A DNA stretch of 64,000 nucleotides from Maea johnstoni (GCA_963942565.1 OZ012685.1:21598536-21662535), one strand, 5' to 3'. Numbered from the stretch's first letter, positions 23,747-35,231 are shown. The notes: generated by a model not told the origin, from the letters alone. Translations and numbers: made by a program.

Positions 23747-24058
23747 CAGGGACTTAGCTAGGACCCGTCCTGCCTGTTGTTAGGACTGGTATTTTCCTAA
23801 AAACCTTCCGTTTGGACAGGCAAACATTTCTATGAAGATTTTTCAATTTTGACTTTTGGAGGGTAATTACCAAATAGTTTACAAACAAACCACCTTCTAG
23901 GACATAGCTGAAGTGTAGATTGCCCTTTTTGATACACTAGGCTATGAAATGAAGCTGGTATAAGGAGTAGAAGTATATTAGAAGCAAAATCTGGACCGCC
24001 AGAAATATTGAAATTGCTGTTTTGGACAGGCATTTTCGAAATCCTGGCTAAGACCCTG
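23747..24058 (-). mobile_element. CTTAGCCAG type C, complete, reversed
   Basis: Begins CAGGGACTTAGCTAGG and ends CTGGCTAAGACCCTG, with a perfect 8-bp duplication GCAGCAAG (23739-23746 and 24059-24066). It contains ggacaggca words near both ends and the type C body. Confidence 0.85.
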
Positions 24059-24534
24059 GCAGCAAGTGAGTCCGGGCATTGCTGAAAATATGTCTGAATA
24101 AACAGGTAGTGGTAATACAGCAATAATAAGTTACGTGCCATGCACTGTGTTGGATGCCAATCATAAGTGTAATGATAATGTTGTAATAATACTTTGTCTT
24201 GCATCTCAGTAAGTTAAAAACAAACAATGGCAACATAATAATAACAATGAACCTGAAGAATCAGGCTCCTCACAGACGGGAATAGTTATGCAGCAGTCCC
24301 CCAGGTGGAGCCATTAGGGAAACACTAATTATGCACAAATTTATCAATAGATGAACAGGCTACTAATGAATAGGAATAGTTATGCACCGGTCCCACAGGT
24401 GGAGCTATTAGTGCTATAATCATTAAGCATGAAATTGCACCATAAGGCTAAATGAACAGGCTACTGGTGAATAGGAATAGTTACACACCAGTACCCCAGG
24501 TGGAGCTATTACATTTAGTGCTATAATCATTGTG

Positions 24535-24868
24535 CATGAAATAAAAACACTATGGCTAAATGAACAGGCGGCCCAGCCTATCTTTTGGACAGGCAGTATC
24601 CTGGAAACCTTCCTTTTGGGCAGGCAAGAAATTCTAGTATGAAGAATATTTAATTTTGACTTCATGGGGGTAATAACCAAAGATTTTTCTGACAAAACAT
24701 TTCCTAGAACATGGTTGAAATGTAAATCGAACTTTTTGACACAATATGCTACTAAATGAAGTTGGTATATAAGGATTTGACCTAGCTGATTAGCTAAATC
24801 TGGATGGGCAGATATTTTTGAATTGCTATTTTGGACATGCATTTAAAAAATCCTGGCTAAGACCCTGA
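24535..24868 (-). mobile_element. CTTAGCCAG type C, reversed, inside minisatellite
   Basis: Right end ATCCTGGCTAAGACCCTG. The left end is eroded (ggcccagcctatcttttgg). ggacaggca and gggcaggca words near the left, ggatgggcag and ggacatgca near the right. Confidence 0.7.
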
Positions 24869-25210
24869 ACAGTTTACTAATGAATAGGAATAGTTATACA
24901 CCAGTCCCCCAGGTGGAGATATTAGTGCTATAATCATTATGCATGAAATTATATGGCTAAATGAACAAGCTTCTAATGGATAGGAATAGTTCTGCACCAG
25001 TCCCCCAGGTGGAGCCATTACTGGTTACTAATTATGCGTGAAATTCAATGAAAAGACTAGTTGAACAGGTTACTGATGAAAAGGAACAGTATAAATGCAC
25101 CAGTCCCCCAGGTGGAGCTATTATTGATATTGATATACTAATTATGCATTGAATTAAACAATAAGGCTAGATGAACAGGCTACTGATGAAAAGGAATAGT
25201 TATGCACCAG

Positions 25211-25523
25211 CAGTGTCTTAGCCAGGATTTAGAAACTGGGTGCCTAAAATTGACAGTTGTAAAGTTTTTGGGCGTCCACATTTTTAAGGGGGATCACAAC
25301 ATACTCATATTTCAACCATAAACATGTATAAATTCATCAAAGTAAGGCATCATATCATTAAACAATGTCATGGGAATTATAAGGAGATAAAAAATTCAAT
25401 TTTAAGCTTAAGATTGAGATTTTTAGAAATTCCACACAAATTTTTTTGATTGTCCTAAGGGGTTCTTTTTAAGGGTTTGGGTGTCCAAAAAGGCACCCAG
25501 ACGCCCTGCTGGCTAAGACCATG
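25211..25523 (+). mobile_element. CTTAGCCAG type A, complete, inside minisatellite
   Basis: Begins CAGTGTCTTAGCCAG and ends CTGGCTAAGACCATG, flanked by a perfect 8-bp duplication TGCACCAG (25203-25210 and 25524-25531) that is part of the array unit. This copy defines the true ends of the type A family. Confidence 0.9.
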
Positions 25524-26177
25524 TGCACCAGTCACCAAGGTGGAGCTATCATTGATATACTAATTATGCATGAAATAAAACGATAAAGCTACATGAACAG
25601 GCTACTGATGAATAGGAATAGTTATATATGCACCAGTACCCCAGGTGGAGCTATTAGTGCTATAATCATTGTGCTGCAGAATTTTTTTTCTACATGGAAC
25701 TAAAACAATACTGGTAAATGTACAGGTGAATATCAAAATATCAAATAGGAATAGTTATGCACCAGTCCCCCAGGTGGGGCTATTAGTGCTATAATCATTC
25801 TGCTGCAGAATTTTTGCATGAAATTAAATAATATGGCTAAATGTACTGGTGAATATCAAATAGGAAAAGTTGTGCACCAGTCCCCAAGGTGGAGCTATTA
25901 TTGGTATACTAATTATGCATGAAATAAAACGATAAGGCTAGATGAACAGGCTACTGGTAAATAGGAATAGTTATGCACCAGTCCCGATGCGATTCAGAGC
26001 TGTTAGTGCTAAAATCATTGTGCATGAAATCACACAATAAGGCTAAATAGAAATAGTTATGCATCAGTCCCCCAGGTGGAGCCCTAGATGCTAAAATGAT
26101 TATGCATGAAACAGGACAATATGGAATCCACGACTAACAACTCCTCAGCAGCACAGACATAAACAGAGGTCCATTAA

Positions 26178-26522
26178 CAGGGCTCGACGTTAAGGGTAGC
26201 CCCGTAGCCCCAGGCTAGTTGTTGAGAGTCAGGGCTAGTAAATTCTAACTGTGAATAGCCCCAAGGGGCTAGATAGAATATCAGCACTTAAACAAGTATG
26301 AAGCCCTCATTTGGCTCTGCATACCTGGATGATAATAAAACTTTAATTCAACACAATAAACTGCATTCTTTTCATGTTATCAACTGAGGTTTATGGGGTT
26401 AGTCACTATTTGATTTTTTTTATTATTAATATCAGGGCTAGCAAAAATATTTCAGTGCTAGTAAACGTTACGGTAACTAGCCCTGCTGGGCTTGTAAAGT
26501 TTTTTCTTAATGTTGAGCCCTG
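26178..26522 (+). mobile_element. CAGGG-5 MITE with ggctagt words
   Basis: Begins CAGGGCTCGACGTTAAG and ends CTTAATGTTGAGCCCTG, flanked by ATTAA (26173-26177 and 26523-26527). gggctagt/gccccaggctag words cluster near both ends. Confidence 0.85.
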
Positions 26523-26529
26523 ATTAAAT

Positions 26530-27080
26530 AATCACAAGGCTCTACAAAATTTCAGTAATTGAAATATTTTGTTCCATTACCTCAAAAAAAATATAAGCAT
26601 ATCCTTCAAGAATAAGATTTCATACATAGCAGGAAAAGCCTTTTTGGCTGGACTTCATTTTCTGCTCATCACAGCTAAATTTGGTTTCATATTTCTCACA
26701 GGGTTTTTGGATATATGCCGTTCCTTTCATGAGCATGTAAAATTAACACAGCACTTGAGAATAAGTTTAGGGATAAATAAGTGTGGGGAAATATAAAGGG
26801 AATCAAGTTTTATAATGAAAATCTCTCACTGAAAATTCAAACATAAATCATTCTCAATCATCATTTCCTCCAGTATTTTCTTTTTCTACTACAACCCGCA
26901 TTGGTCCACAATTAATTATTCCACATTTTTAGATTAAGTTTTAGTTTCCTAACATTAACAGGGCACCAAAATCTCTCACAAACTGCACATCTTATCTAGT
27001 TAATTATTGGACAAAGAAAAGCCTGAAGGGAGAGACTTAGCAGACTTTATTTTGGATTTTTTCAAAATGTATTCAAAACC
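26530..27080. other. No gene seen
   Basis: AT-rich DNA. A 75-codon open frame at 26569 is hydrophobic in its middle but has no recognisable similarity and no supporting context. Confidence 0.3.
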
Positions 27081-27105
27081 CATTCATGCCTGTAACTCCC
27101 AAATG

Positions 27106-27299
27106 AGGCAAAGAAAAAAATAGGTTGTTTGCCTGTAACGGTCTGGAAAAAAAAGGGTAAGTCGTTTAAAAAAAAAGTGTGTTTTATGCATGTATAACGT
27201 TGATTGGGAGTTTGGAGGGCGGGAAAAACTTAAGGGTAGGAATTTTTTTGAATAAACACTTGTTAGGGTTACAGGAAACAAACAACTGTTTTTTAGGCC
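27106..27299 (-). mobile_element. GTTTCC MITE
   Basis: Left end ggcaaagaaaaaaatagg then gttgtttgcctgtaacgg; right end gttacaggaaacaaacaact..ttaggcc followed by TTA. It sits just inside a TTAA-2 left end (aaacccattcatgcctgtaac at 27076). Confidence 0.7.
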
Positions 27300-27307
27300 T
27301 TAATCTA

Positions 27308-27607
27308 ATATTGGAGGGAACTCACAGAAGGGGCTGCAGAAATAAGCACAGTGGGGTATTGGAGGGAACTAATAGGTGGCGCCAGGTACATTTGTGATAG
27401 GGTGCAGGCAATTAATAAGTTGTGCTGCAGCAACATTTGTAATAGGGTATAGAAGGGGACTTAAAGAGGGCACTGCAGCAATATGTGCGATGGGGTATTG
27501 GAATCAACTTACAGGTGGCGCCGCTGCAGCAACATGTGTAATTGGGTATTGGAAGGGTCTTATAGGTGGTGCTGCAGCAACATGTGTGATGGGGTATTGG
27601 AATGGAC
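27308..27607 (+). repeat. 48-bp minisatellite, GGTGGCGCTG type, left part
   Basis: Units approximate attggaatggacttatagg, tggcgctgcagcaaca, tgtgtgatgggg. The core ataggtggcgctgcagcaac recurs with changes. The array continues at 28108 after an inserted TIR element. Confidence 0.85.
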
Positions 27608-27609
27608 TA

Positions 27610-28107
27610 CCGTAATTTCGCGTGTATAAGACACACTTTTTTTTCACTAAATTTTACACTCAAATAGGGGATGCGTTTTATACACAAAGCTAGAAATCTA
27701 GGGTGTTTTACATCGAGTTACCAGGCCACTCGGAGATCGCCAATTACAATTATAATGCGGCCAAGACAATGCCCATCGATGTTTGCCTCGTCATTGATGA
27801 ATTGTAATTACCGAACCACCCCCCGCTAGAATTTACTGAGTACAATCCTGTGACATGCCTAGGACAATGGGTAGTGAGTACCGACACAGGGTGATACGCG
27901 TTGATGTCACGGTGATGTCACATTTCACTCATCTCAATATGCGTTTTACTGGGTTTCTAGCATTATTCATGAGGAGTTGATATCCTACAATAATTCCCAA
28001 AAGGGGGTGCGCACTATACACAAAGCTAAGGTCTATACATAATTTTAAAGGCCTGGACAAGGGGTGCGTCTTATATACGGGTGCGTCTTAAACACGCGAA
28101 ATTACGG
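27610..28107. mobile_element. Mariner/Tc1-like TIR element splitting the 48-bp array
   Basis: Ends CCGTAATTTCGCGTGTATAA and its near-complement (aaacacgcgaaattacgg), flanked by TA (27608-27609 and 28108-28109). gacacac/gtgcgtctta words follow the ends. About 498 bp, with no transposase frame. The superfamily is inferred from the TA target and TIR form. Confidence 0.8.
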
Positions 28108-28480
28108 TAATAGGTGGCGGACTTATAGGTGGCGCTGCAACAACATGTGTGATGGAGTATTGGAATGGACTCATAGGTGGTGCTGCAGTAACATGTGTGA
28201 TGGGATATTGGAATGGACTTATAGGTGGCGCTGCAGCAACATGTGTGATGGGATATTGGAATGGACTTATAGGTGGCGCCGCTGCAGCAACATGTGCGGT
28301 GGGGTATTGGATAAACTCATAGGTGGCGCTGCAGCAACATGTGTGATGGTGTATTGGAATGGACTTGTAGGTGGCGCTGCAGCAACATGTGTTATGGGGT
28401 ATTGGAATGGACTTATAGGTGGCGCTGCAGCAATATGTGTGACAGTATATGGGAGGGGACTAGTTGATGGCATTGCAGCA
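28108..28480 (+). repeat. 48-bp minisatellite, GGTGGCGCTG type, right part
   Basis: Seven or eight tandem units with core TAGGTGGCGCTGCAG. Because 48 is a multiple of three, both strands show long repetitive open frames; these are shadows. Confidence 0.85.
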
Positions 28481-28672
28481 AAAAGTGTTATGTACCTATA
28501 TAGATATATTACAAATATTTTTCAGAGTTTATCACTATCTCTTAAGTTCCCTGCATATAATGGGATAGCAGTGCTTCTGTGACTGGGTAAAAACATACAA
28601 ATCTCATGGCCATGAGGCATGTAACTGATATGTTTGTGTTCAAGACTCAAGGTGTCACAAGTAACAACTTAG

Positions 28673-28863
28673 CCCATTCATGCCTGCAGCAGCCAAAAAC
28701 ATCCTCACAATTTTGTTGGTATGCTTTAGACCATATCTTAAAAGCTCTTGCTCATAATCTAATCAAAAACTCTCTCATAAATAATTGATGAGTTTATTGC
28801 ATTTTTTAAAAGTATAATAAACCCATATGCCTAATGTCTAAGGTATCTCTGGGCATGAATGGG
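28673..28863 (+). mobile_element. TTAA-2 MITE that founds the 79-bp array
   Basis: Left end CCCATTCATGCCTGCAGCAG (flanked by TTAG, a mutated TTAA) and right end GGGCATGAATGGG with TTAA (28864-28867). Its right end is the start of the tandem array that follows. Confidence 0.65.
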
Positions 28864-30080
28864 TTAACTAAATAATGCAGTGGAAGGTTTGTATCATAGG
28901 TTTGTATGCCTAATGTAAAGGGTATCTCTGGGCATGAATGGGTTAACTAAATAATGGAGTGGAGGGTTAGTATCATAGGTCTGTATGCCTGATGTACATA
29001 AAGGTATCTCTGGGCATGAATGGGTTAACTAAATAATGGAGTGGAGGGTTTGTATCATAGGTCTGCATGCCTGATGTACATAAAGGTATCTCTGGGCATG
29101 AATGGGTTAACTAAATAATGCAGTGGAAAGTTGGTACCATAGGTTTGTATGCCTAATGTAAAGGGTATCTCTGGGCATGAATGGGTTAACTAGATAATGG
29201 AGTGGAAGGTTTGTATCATAGGTCTGTATGCCTAATGTAAAGGTTATCTCTGGGCATGAATGGGTTAACTAGATAATGGAGTGGAAGGTTTGTATCATAG
29301 GTCTGTATGCCTAATGTAAAGGGTATCTCTGGGCATGAATGGGTTAACTAGATAATGGAGTGGAAGGTTTGTATCATAGGTCTGTATGCCTAATGTAAAG
29401 GTTATCTCTGGGCATGAATGGGTTAACTAGATAATGGAGTGGAAGGTTTGTATCATAGGTCTGTATGCCTAATGTAAAGGTTATCTCTGGGCATGAATGG
29501 GTTAACTAGATAATGGAGTGGAAGGTTTGTATCATAGGTCTGTATGCCTAATGTCAAAGGTATCTCTGGGCATGAATGGGTTAACTAAATAATGCAGTGG
29601 AAGGTTTGTATCGTAGGTCTGTATGCCTAATGTAAAGGGTATCTCTGGGCATGAATGGGTTAACTAAATAATACAGTGGGAGGTTTGTATCGTAGGTCTG
29701 TATGCCTAATGTAAAGGTTATCTCTAGGCATGAATGGGTTAACTAAATAATGCAGTGGAAGGTTTGTATCGTAAGTCTGTATGCCTAATGTAAAGGGTAT
29801 CTCTGGGCATGAATGGGTTAACTAAATAATACAGTGGAAGGTTTGTATCGTAGGTCTGTATGCCTAATGTAAAGGTTATCTCTAGGCATGAATGGGTTAA
29901 CTAAATAATGCAGTGGAAGGTTTGTATCGTAGGTCTGTATGCCTAATGTAAAGGGTATCTCTAGGCATGAATGGTTAACTAAATAATGCAGTGGAAGGTT
30001 TGTATCGTAGGTCTGTATGCCTAATGTAAAGGGTATACCTAGGCATGAATGGGTTAACTAAATAATGCAGTGAAAGGTCT
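28811..30080 (+). repeat. 79-bp minisatellite, about 16 units
   Basis: Unit words: ttaactaaataatgcagtgg, aaggtttgtatcataggtc, tgtatgcctaatgtaaaggg, tatctctgggcatgaatggg. Every unit ends in ggcatgaatgggttaa, which is the right terminus plus TTAA of a TTAA-2 element. Units alternate (gggtatctctggg against ggttatctctagg) in the 29.6-29.9 kb part, a two-unit higher-order pattern. Confidence 0.95.
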
Positions 30081-30293
30081 ACATCAACATTTGTGAGAAC
30101 CAGGACTAAGCAACCTGAGGAAGAACTGGTTTTACATGATCATGGAAAAAGTACAAAAACAATGGAATGGAATGTATTGCTTTAACCTGTTCATGCCTAC
30201 AGCATTCCTCTCAGAATCTAGACAGGATCCATTGTACTTAACACATAAACTTGGTGATAAAGTATGTACAGTACTTTAAAATTACTTGAGGGG

Positions 30294-30593
30294 CAGGGTC
30301 TTAGACAGGATTTAAAAAATGCCTGTCCAAAACAGCAAATCCAAAAATTCTGCCCGTCTAGATTTAGCTACTCAGCCACTTCAAATCCTTATACCAACTA
30401 CATTATACAGCCTTTTGTGTCAAAAAGGGCAATTTACACTTAACCCATGTCCTAGAAGATAAATTGCTAGGAAATTATTTTGTTCTAACCCCCAAAAAAT
30501 CTAAATCAAAATTTCTTCAGAAAATTTTCTGCCTGTCCAAAAAGGTGTTTTTCAGGAAACTGCCTGTCCGCAAGACAGGTAGGCTAAGTCACT
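30294..30593 (+). mobile_element. CTTAGCCAG type C
   Basis: Begins CAGGGTCTTAGACAGG and ends taggctaagtcaCTG. It contains gcctgtccaaaacagc, ctgcccgtctagatttagc and ctgcctgtccgcaagacagg. The flanks do not give a clean duplication. Confidence 0.75.
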
Positions 30594-30669
30594 GTAATGA
30601 GGGGGGTGCAGGTCATGTTATTATCAACATTTTATCTTTTAATTACTTACTACAGATACTACACACTAT

Positions 30670-30860
30670 TCTCAAAAGGTTAGGTGACAGAGACTTCTGT
30701 GCCTATGCACCATGCCTTTGGAGTGAGCCAGCTCCCCGACAACATCAAGGCTGCTGATAGTGTGCAAAACTTTAAGACACAGCTGAAAACATTGCTTATA
30801 TGAAAGGAGTTCATTTGACTATGAAGACCTATACAAAGATTTCTACACATCAATGGGCTA
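30670..30860 (+). mobile_element. Decayed L2/CR1-like LINE 3' fragment
   Basis: Encodes in pieces GlyAspArgAspPheCysAlaTyrAlaPro, then in another frame LeuProAspAsnIleLysAlaAla and PheLysThrGlnLeuLysThrLeu. These match the C-terminus of the longer LINE fragment at 41161-41793. One frame change separates them, so this copy is dead. Confidence 0.75.
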
Positions 30861-30958
30861 GTGTTAATAAATGTAATACTCCCTAACCAAAATTATGGTA
30901 AATTATATATGCTCAACTGTCTAACCATGCCTGCCCTTCTGGTGCGAAAGTGTTAAAG

Positions 30959-31309
30959 CAGGAACCAACATAATTTTCAGAACTAACTTGCCATGCCGGG
31001 CAAGTAGTTAATGGTTTTGACTTCCCGAAATAATTTTTGACTTGCCCGAAATAAGTTATAACATATGCTAGAAAGGCATGTATTGTTTATCATGGATTTG
31101 GAAGATTTGAAAACCCTTTTCTTTTCAGTTTTGTTGAATTGTTTGAATATGTCTGGGTATTTGGGCCATTCACTATAAAATGTGTTTAGTGTTCAGAAAA
31201 TCTGCTTGCCCATTCGGGCAAGTGAAAACCAAAATGTACTTGCCCGAAAGCCCTTTTTTCTAAAATTCACTTGCTGGGGCAAGCGGGCTAGTACTTATGT
31301 TGGTGCCTG
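30959..31309 (+). mobile_element. CAGGG-5 MITE with cttgcccg words
   Basis: Begins CAGGAACCAACATAA and ends TTATGTTGGTGCCTG, flanked by TAAAG (30954-30958 and 31310-31314). cttgcccgaaa and gggcaagt words lie near both ends, as in the 7239-7636 element. Confidence 0.85.
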
Positions 31310-31380
31310 TAAAGGGCTCTTTCAATTGCAAAATAATCATTCATAGCACCTTGTAACACCCACATAAACAGACATGCAAT

Positions 31381-31675
31381 CCCCAAAAGCTGGATGCAAA
31401 TGAAGTTTGAATCAAAAGGAAGGAATGAGGTTCTAAGTCGCTTTCAACAGCTTTATAGGTCATATCGCGACAGGATAGAAACCCAGTACAAGGAAGAAAA
31501 TTCCTTCTCTTCGTAAATAGTTCCAAGGTGTCTTTCAGTTGCAGAAGGACCATAAATAGCCATCCAGGGCATCCACAATATTGCACGTTTATAAAGCGAC
31601 CAGGACAACCCCCTTGGGGATCCAGCGGACTCTGCTTGGGAGGATATATCAATGATGTGTATTCATCAAGGTGAA
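31381..31675 (+). other. Unrecognised open stretch, possible exon or old element
   Basis: From 31391 one frame reads a plausible polar peptide (TrpMetGlnMetLysPheGluSer..ArgPheGlnGlnLeuTyrArgSerTyrArgAspArg) to a stop near 31515. A second plus frame stays open from 31459 to 31677 with Cys/Pro/Gly-rich content and meets a donor-like tcaag|gtgaat. The minus strand is open too. It does not match other parts of the window. I cannot name a family. Confidence 0.2.
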
Positions 31676-31793
31676 TGTTTTTTTCTCATATTACCACTGG
31701 AGCCAAGTAAATCTTTCTATAGATGTTTGTATGGCTCGCTCATTGACTGAAACAGGTCTAAAACAACTGAACATTGGATGATTTTTAGTGTGA

Positions 31794-32050
31794 CCCATTC
31801 ATGCCTGTAGCACTGACTTTTTTGGTACAAACTATGTGCATATTACTGTTGGGAATCGGTACAAATATTGAGGACTGATCATCGTTCCACCAGAGGGATC
31901 GACTGACACACATACACACAATGATCAGATTCATTATCGCCTTAGCCGTTGGTAGGGAATGAAATATTTGTAGAGGGATTTTTAACCCCAAGATGAATAT
32001 CAACTTCCAATCAAATATCGCTCAAAATACTGCTAATTCATCAAGAGATT
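31794..32050 (+). mobile_element. TTAA-2-like MITE, right end unclear
   Basis: Left end cccattcatgcctgtagcac fits TTAA-2. The body is diverged and the right border is uncertain. Confidence 0.35.
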
Positions 32051-32488
32051 TTCACATGTCACAGGAGTGTCCAACTGTCGCACCAGTGTACGACAGAGGC
32101 CTCAAAACGTGTGCCAAGACAAACTAATTTATCACTGTTTGACTCAGGAAATGTTCTGGAAGCATGACTAAATGTTTCTGTTAGATGTTTCCCTTGCATT
32201 TTCTAATACAGATTGTACTTAGAAAACGTGCACACTTGATCTATTTATAAATACTACCCATTGATTTATACAGACTGTCTTCGTTATTGCTACTTGGCCA
32301 ATATGTTAGTGCCACATGGTAACAATATTCACACTGATTTTTCGCACAGCTTCCATGAAATATTGCTAGTCTCTGTGCTCCAGGACTCAACTATTTGGAC
32401 ACCCCTTACGTCAGATCCTGGATATGCTCCAAATGTGAATGGGTTTAGCATCCAAGTCTCTGCTTTTGGCATTCTGAGTGCCACTTAA

Positions 32489-32689
32489 CCCTTCCAATGC
32501 TGAGGTTACTTTCGTTCAAATCACAAAAATCTCAGAAAACCATCTAAACCCTGTCATGTTGGTATTCATTAGAAAGCTCTCGCCGATTAATCTCACATGA
32601 GTACCCATTTGCCAAGGTTTTAGTAATTTTTCTGGATTTTCGCATTGATCATTTTGTACTGGCCAAATTAGCCGCCAGCAGCATAAGGG
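32489..32689 (+). mobile_element. TTAA-1 MITE, complete
   Basis: TTAA (32485-32488), CCCTTCCAATGCTGAGG on the left; CCAGCAGCATAAGGG and TTAA (32690-32693) on the right. About 201 bp, a good consensus-like copy. Confidence 0.85.
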
Positions 32690-32927
32690 TTAAAATGGTT
32701 GCTTAGAAGGTATCAGTTTTAACTCTTCAAGAACTCTTCCCAACAATCCATTTCAACTCATAAATGCATTTATAAGCGTTCCTTTGGAAAGCTGGATTGT
32801 TAATGCTATTGTCAATAACTTGGGAACGGAGAATGATTTTACAAATTGCCTGAAGAAGAAATATTGATGAGTTCTGATTAACAATTTTTCTTTAGCCAGG
32901 CAACTACCATCAAATTTGCACAGCCTT

Positions 32928-33295
32928 CAGGGCTCTACGGTCCCCGGAAGGGCCAGGTAGGTTGGCGGGGCTACCTGAGCCCAAAATCAGGTAGTCCCGC
33001 CAACATTTTAGGTAGTCCCGCCATTTATTCCAAAAAAGCAAAAAGGTTCTTTTTCCCCCTTTTCATGTTAGTAATGGTACTTATGCTTTTTTCTTCTATT
33101 TCTAAGGTTGCATGCTTAAGGAATGCTATATTTTTCTTTTTTTCGCTACCATTTTGTTGGATTTTAGTGGGGAACTTCCCCAGGGTTCAGGTAGTCCAGC
33201 GGGACTACCTGAATCCAACTTTAGGTAGCCCGACAGGGCTGTTTTTGGAATTCAGATCTCCCGGGAGATGGGACTATGCTATATGTTGAGCCCTG
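32928..33295 (+). mobile_element. CAGGG-5 MITE with ggtagtcc words
   Basis: Begins CAGGGCTCTACGGTCC and ends ATGTTGAGCCCTG, flanked by GCCTT (32923-32927 and 33296-33300). aggtagtcccgcc and gcgggactacct are repeated in both orientations near the two ends. The short open frame inside is not a gene. Confidence 0.85.
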
Positions 33296-33604
33296 GCCTT
33301 TTGGGGATGTTACAGATATGATTTCAATTATAACATGATATTTGGAACCTTGAATAATGGTTTAATTTTGCTAAATTAGGGGACTACATAAAGATAATCT
33401 TCATAAAGACAATATTACTTCGGGTTATACATGTAAAGCAGTACTGATTTAGGAATACAGCTCTTGAGCCAAACAAAATCTATATCACTAACACCACAAA
33501 CCTCAAGCTCGAGTGATTGGAAAGATCTAGTATCACAGATAGCAGGGGATCAGATCAAAGAGACTGCTAAAATAATGACATATCGACCCAAACACGACCC
33601 TTAG

Positions 33605-33790
33605 TCTTAGCCAGCAGGGCGTATGGGCATTATTTGGACACCCAAACCCTCAAAAATCACCCCTCATGCTACCCACATATTTTTACGAGTAATTTCTTAA
33701 AATGTCATTTTCAAACATATGATCGATTTTTACTCACCCTAATAAAAAATCCCATGACATAACACTGGATAAAGATAGTTTGCCTTTGAC
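33605..33790 (-). mobile_element. CTTAGCCAG type A, reversed, partial
   Basis: gtcttagccagcagggcgta, ggacacccaaaccctc and tttcaaacatatgat match type A reversed. The other end is not found. Confidence 0.65.
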
Positions 33791-34060
33791 ATGAATTTAA
33801 ATACTTAATTCTTTATTGAAAATATTCAAGCTTAATCAAATCAATTTATACTTTGATATCTCTTATTATTTGATCTTAATGACTTTCTAAAGAAATCACC
33901 ACTCATTGTTTTAGAGGTACTTGTAACTAAATATCAAAGAGTCCTGTACTTTGTTACTTTCTTTCCATACTGTCGAAGTCTTCTAACACATACTAGGTGT
34001 TTCTCCAAAGCATCACTTATTTGTAATTATAAAAGGAAAAGGTAGAAGACCTCACTATAC

Positions 34061-34090
34061 CCCCCCCCCCCCCCCCACACACACACAAAT
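34061..34090. repeat. Poly-C tract followed by (AC)n
   Basis: Run of about 17 C followed by acacacacac. Confidence 0.95.
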
Positions 34091-34272
34091 GTCAATGAAC
34101 ATTTCTATGACTTGTTTACCATGCTGCCTTTATTCCCGAACAATGTCTCAATCAAGGTCTAGTTGGTGTGTAAATTACCAGTGAAAGATAGATAACCATA
34201 TTATACACTTTTATTCCCTAACACTGGCACTCTCATCATGATGCACCCTCCAGAAACAAATGCCTCCAGTCT

Positions 34273-34577
34273 ATAGTCTTAGCCAGCAGGGCATATGGCG
34301 TTTCTTGGACACCCAAACCCTTAAAAATCACCCCTCAGTCAGGACACCCAAAAATGTTTGGGAGTAATTTCTTATAATGTAAATTTCAGCTATAAAATTG
34401 AAGTTTTTCCACCTCAATATGATTTCCATGGCATTGTGTAAGGACTTCATGCCTTATTTCAATGAGTAAATACATATTTATAGTTGTAATATTAATGTAA
34501 TGTGTTCCCCCTTGAAAAATAGGACGCCCCAGAATTTTACAACTGTCAATTTTGGGCACCCAGTCACTAAATCCTGC
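34273..34577 (-). mobile_element. CTTAGCCAG type A, reversed, last bases missing
   Basis: gtcttagccagcagggcata, ggacacccaaaccc and tttgggcacccagtcactaa, ending aaatcctgcc where the terminal ggctaagac is lost. Confidence 0.75.
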
Positions 34578-34584
34578 CCTCCAC

Positions 34585-34810
34585 CCTCTGATCATCCACA
34601 GCCTGAGAGGCCAGGACCACTATCTCCCTCTGGTGAGAGTTTGCTGCAACGCGGCTGCCGAGACCGATAGCAGCAAGCAGTGTGTTCGCTCAGGCAGTGA
34701 TCTCACAGCCACTTGCCGGCTCGCAGCCAACCCGGCTTCTCGCGGCTGACGCTGCTGTTCAGTATATACTATGATAAGCCCCACATGCCGCCGCGGCATA
34801 GCTCTACACA
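34585..34810. other. CpG-containing GC-rich single-copy stretch
   Basis: Markedly richer in G+C and CpG than its surroundings (caacgcggctgccgag, atgccgccgcggcat). It could be a promoter or a non-coding exon. No recognisable product; the 65-codon open frame is unconvincing. Confidence 0.3.
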
Positions 34811-34904
34811 GTGTTGTGGATTGTATGGGAGGACTGCCAAGTCAGGGAGAGTTGGTGCGCTGCATATAGATAGATAGTGGCTGTAACTGATAGGAAAGCC
34901 GCTT

Positions 34905-35200
34905 GGTGTTCAACATATCAGTTATAAGGTAATTACCACTTCAAATGGATCAAGGTATGATAGTATAATAGGTGTTCACCACATGAGTTAAAGGTAATTG
35001 TTAGTTACAATGGATGGGGGTAAAATAGAATAGCATAATAGCAAAGGTGGATAAGTCTTATCCACCTTTGATAATAGGTGTTCAACACAAGAGTTGAAGG
35101 TAATTCCTAGTTCCAACAAATAAAAGTATAATAGCATAGCATAGGTAATTACTGGTTAAAATCTATAGGTATTCAAGTAAAATTTATAGGTATTCAACAA
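34905..35200 (+). repeat. Degenerate tandem repeat, about 75 bp
   Basis: Units with ggtgttcaacacatgagtt, aaggtaatt.ctagtt and aaagtatgatagcata, beginning near 34908, 34972 and 35074. Confidence 0.6.
35042..35070. repeat. Perfect 14-bp palindrome
   Basis: CAAAGGTGGATAAG and its exact complement CTTATCCACCTTTG separated by one base, inside the tandem repeat. Confidence 0.9.
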
Positions 35201-35231
35201 ATGATTTACAGTGTACTTTAACCTTTTCAAT

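Larger units (their letters stand above)
24272..26125 (+). repeat. Roughly 100-bp minisatellite with caggtggagc word
   Basis: Units read atgaataggaatagttatgc, accagtccccc, aggtggagctatta, taatcattatgcatgaaat, aaggctaaatgaacaggcta. About a dozen units, interrupted by a type C element at 24535-24868 and a type A element at 25211-25523. The aggtggagct word is one base from the AGGTGGCGCT core of the other arrays. Confidence 0.85.

Noticed and set aside
26569-26796. 75-codon hydrophobic open frame as a small membrane protein
   Set aside because: AT-rich composition favours Phe/Ile/Leu codons; no start context, neighbours or similarity support it.
28064-28582. 172-codon plus-strand open frame with repeated TrpArgCysSerAsnMetCys
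   Set aside because: Product of the 48-bp minisatellite and of the adjacent TIR element end, not a gene.
31341-31652. 103-codon minus-strand open frame as a further WAPL exon
   Set aside because: None of the WAPL-domain motifs are present and its composition is Cys/Leu-rich.
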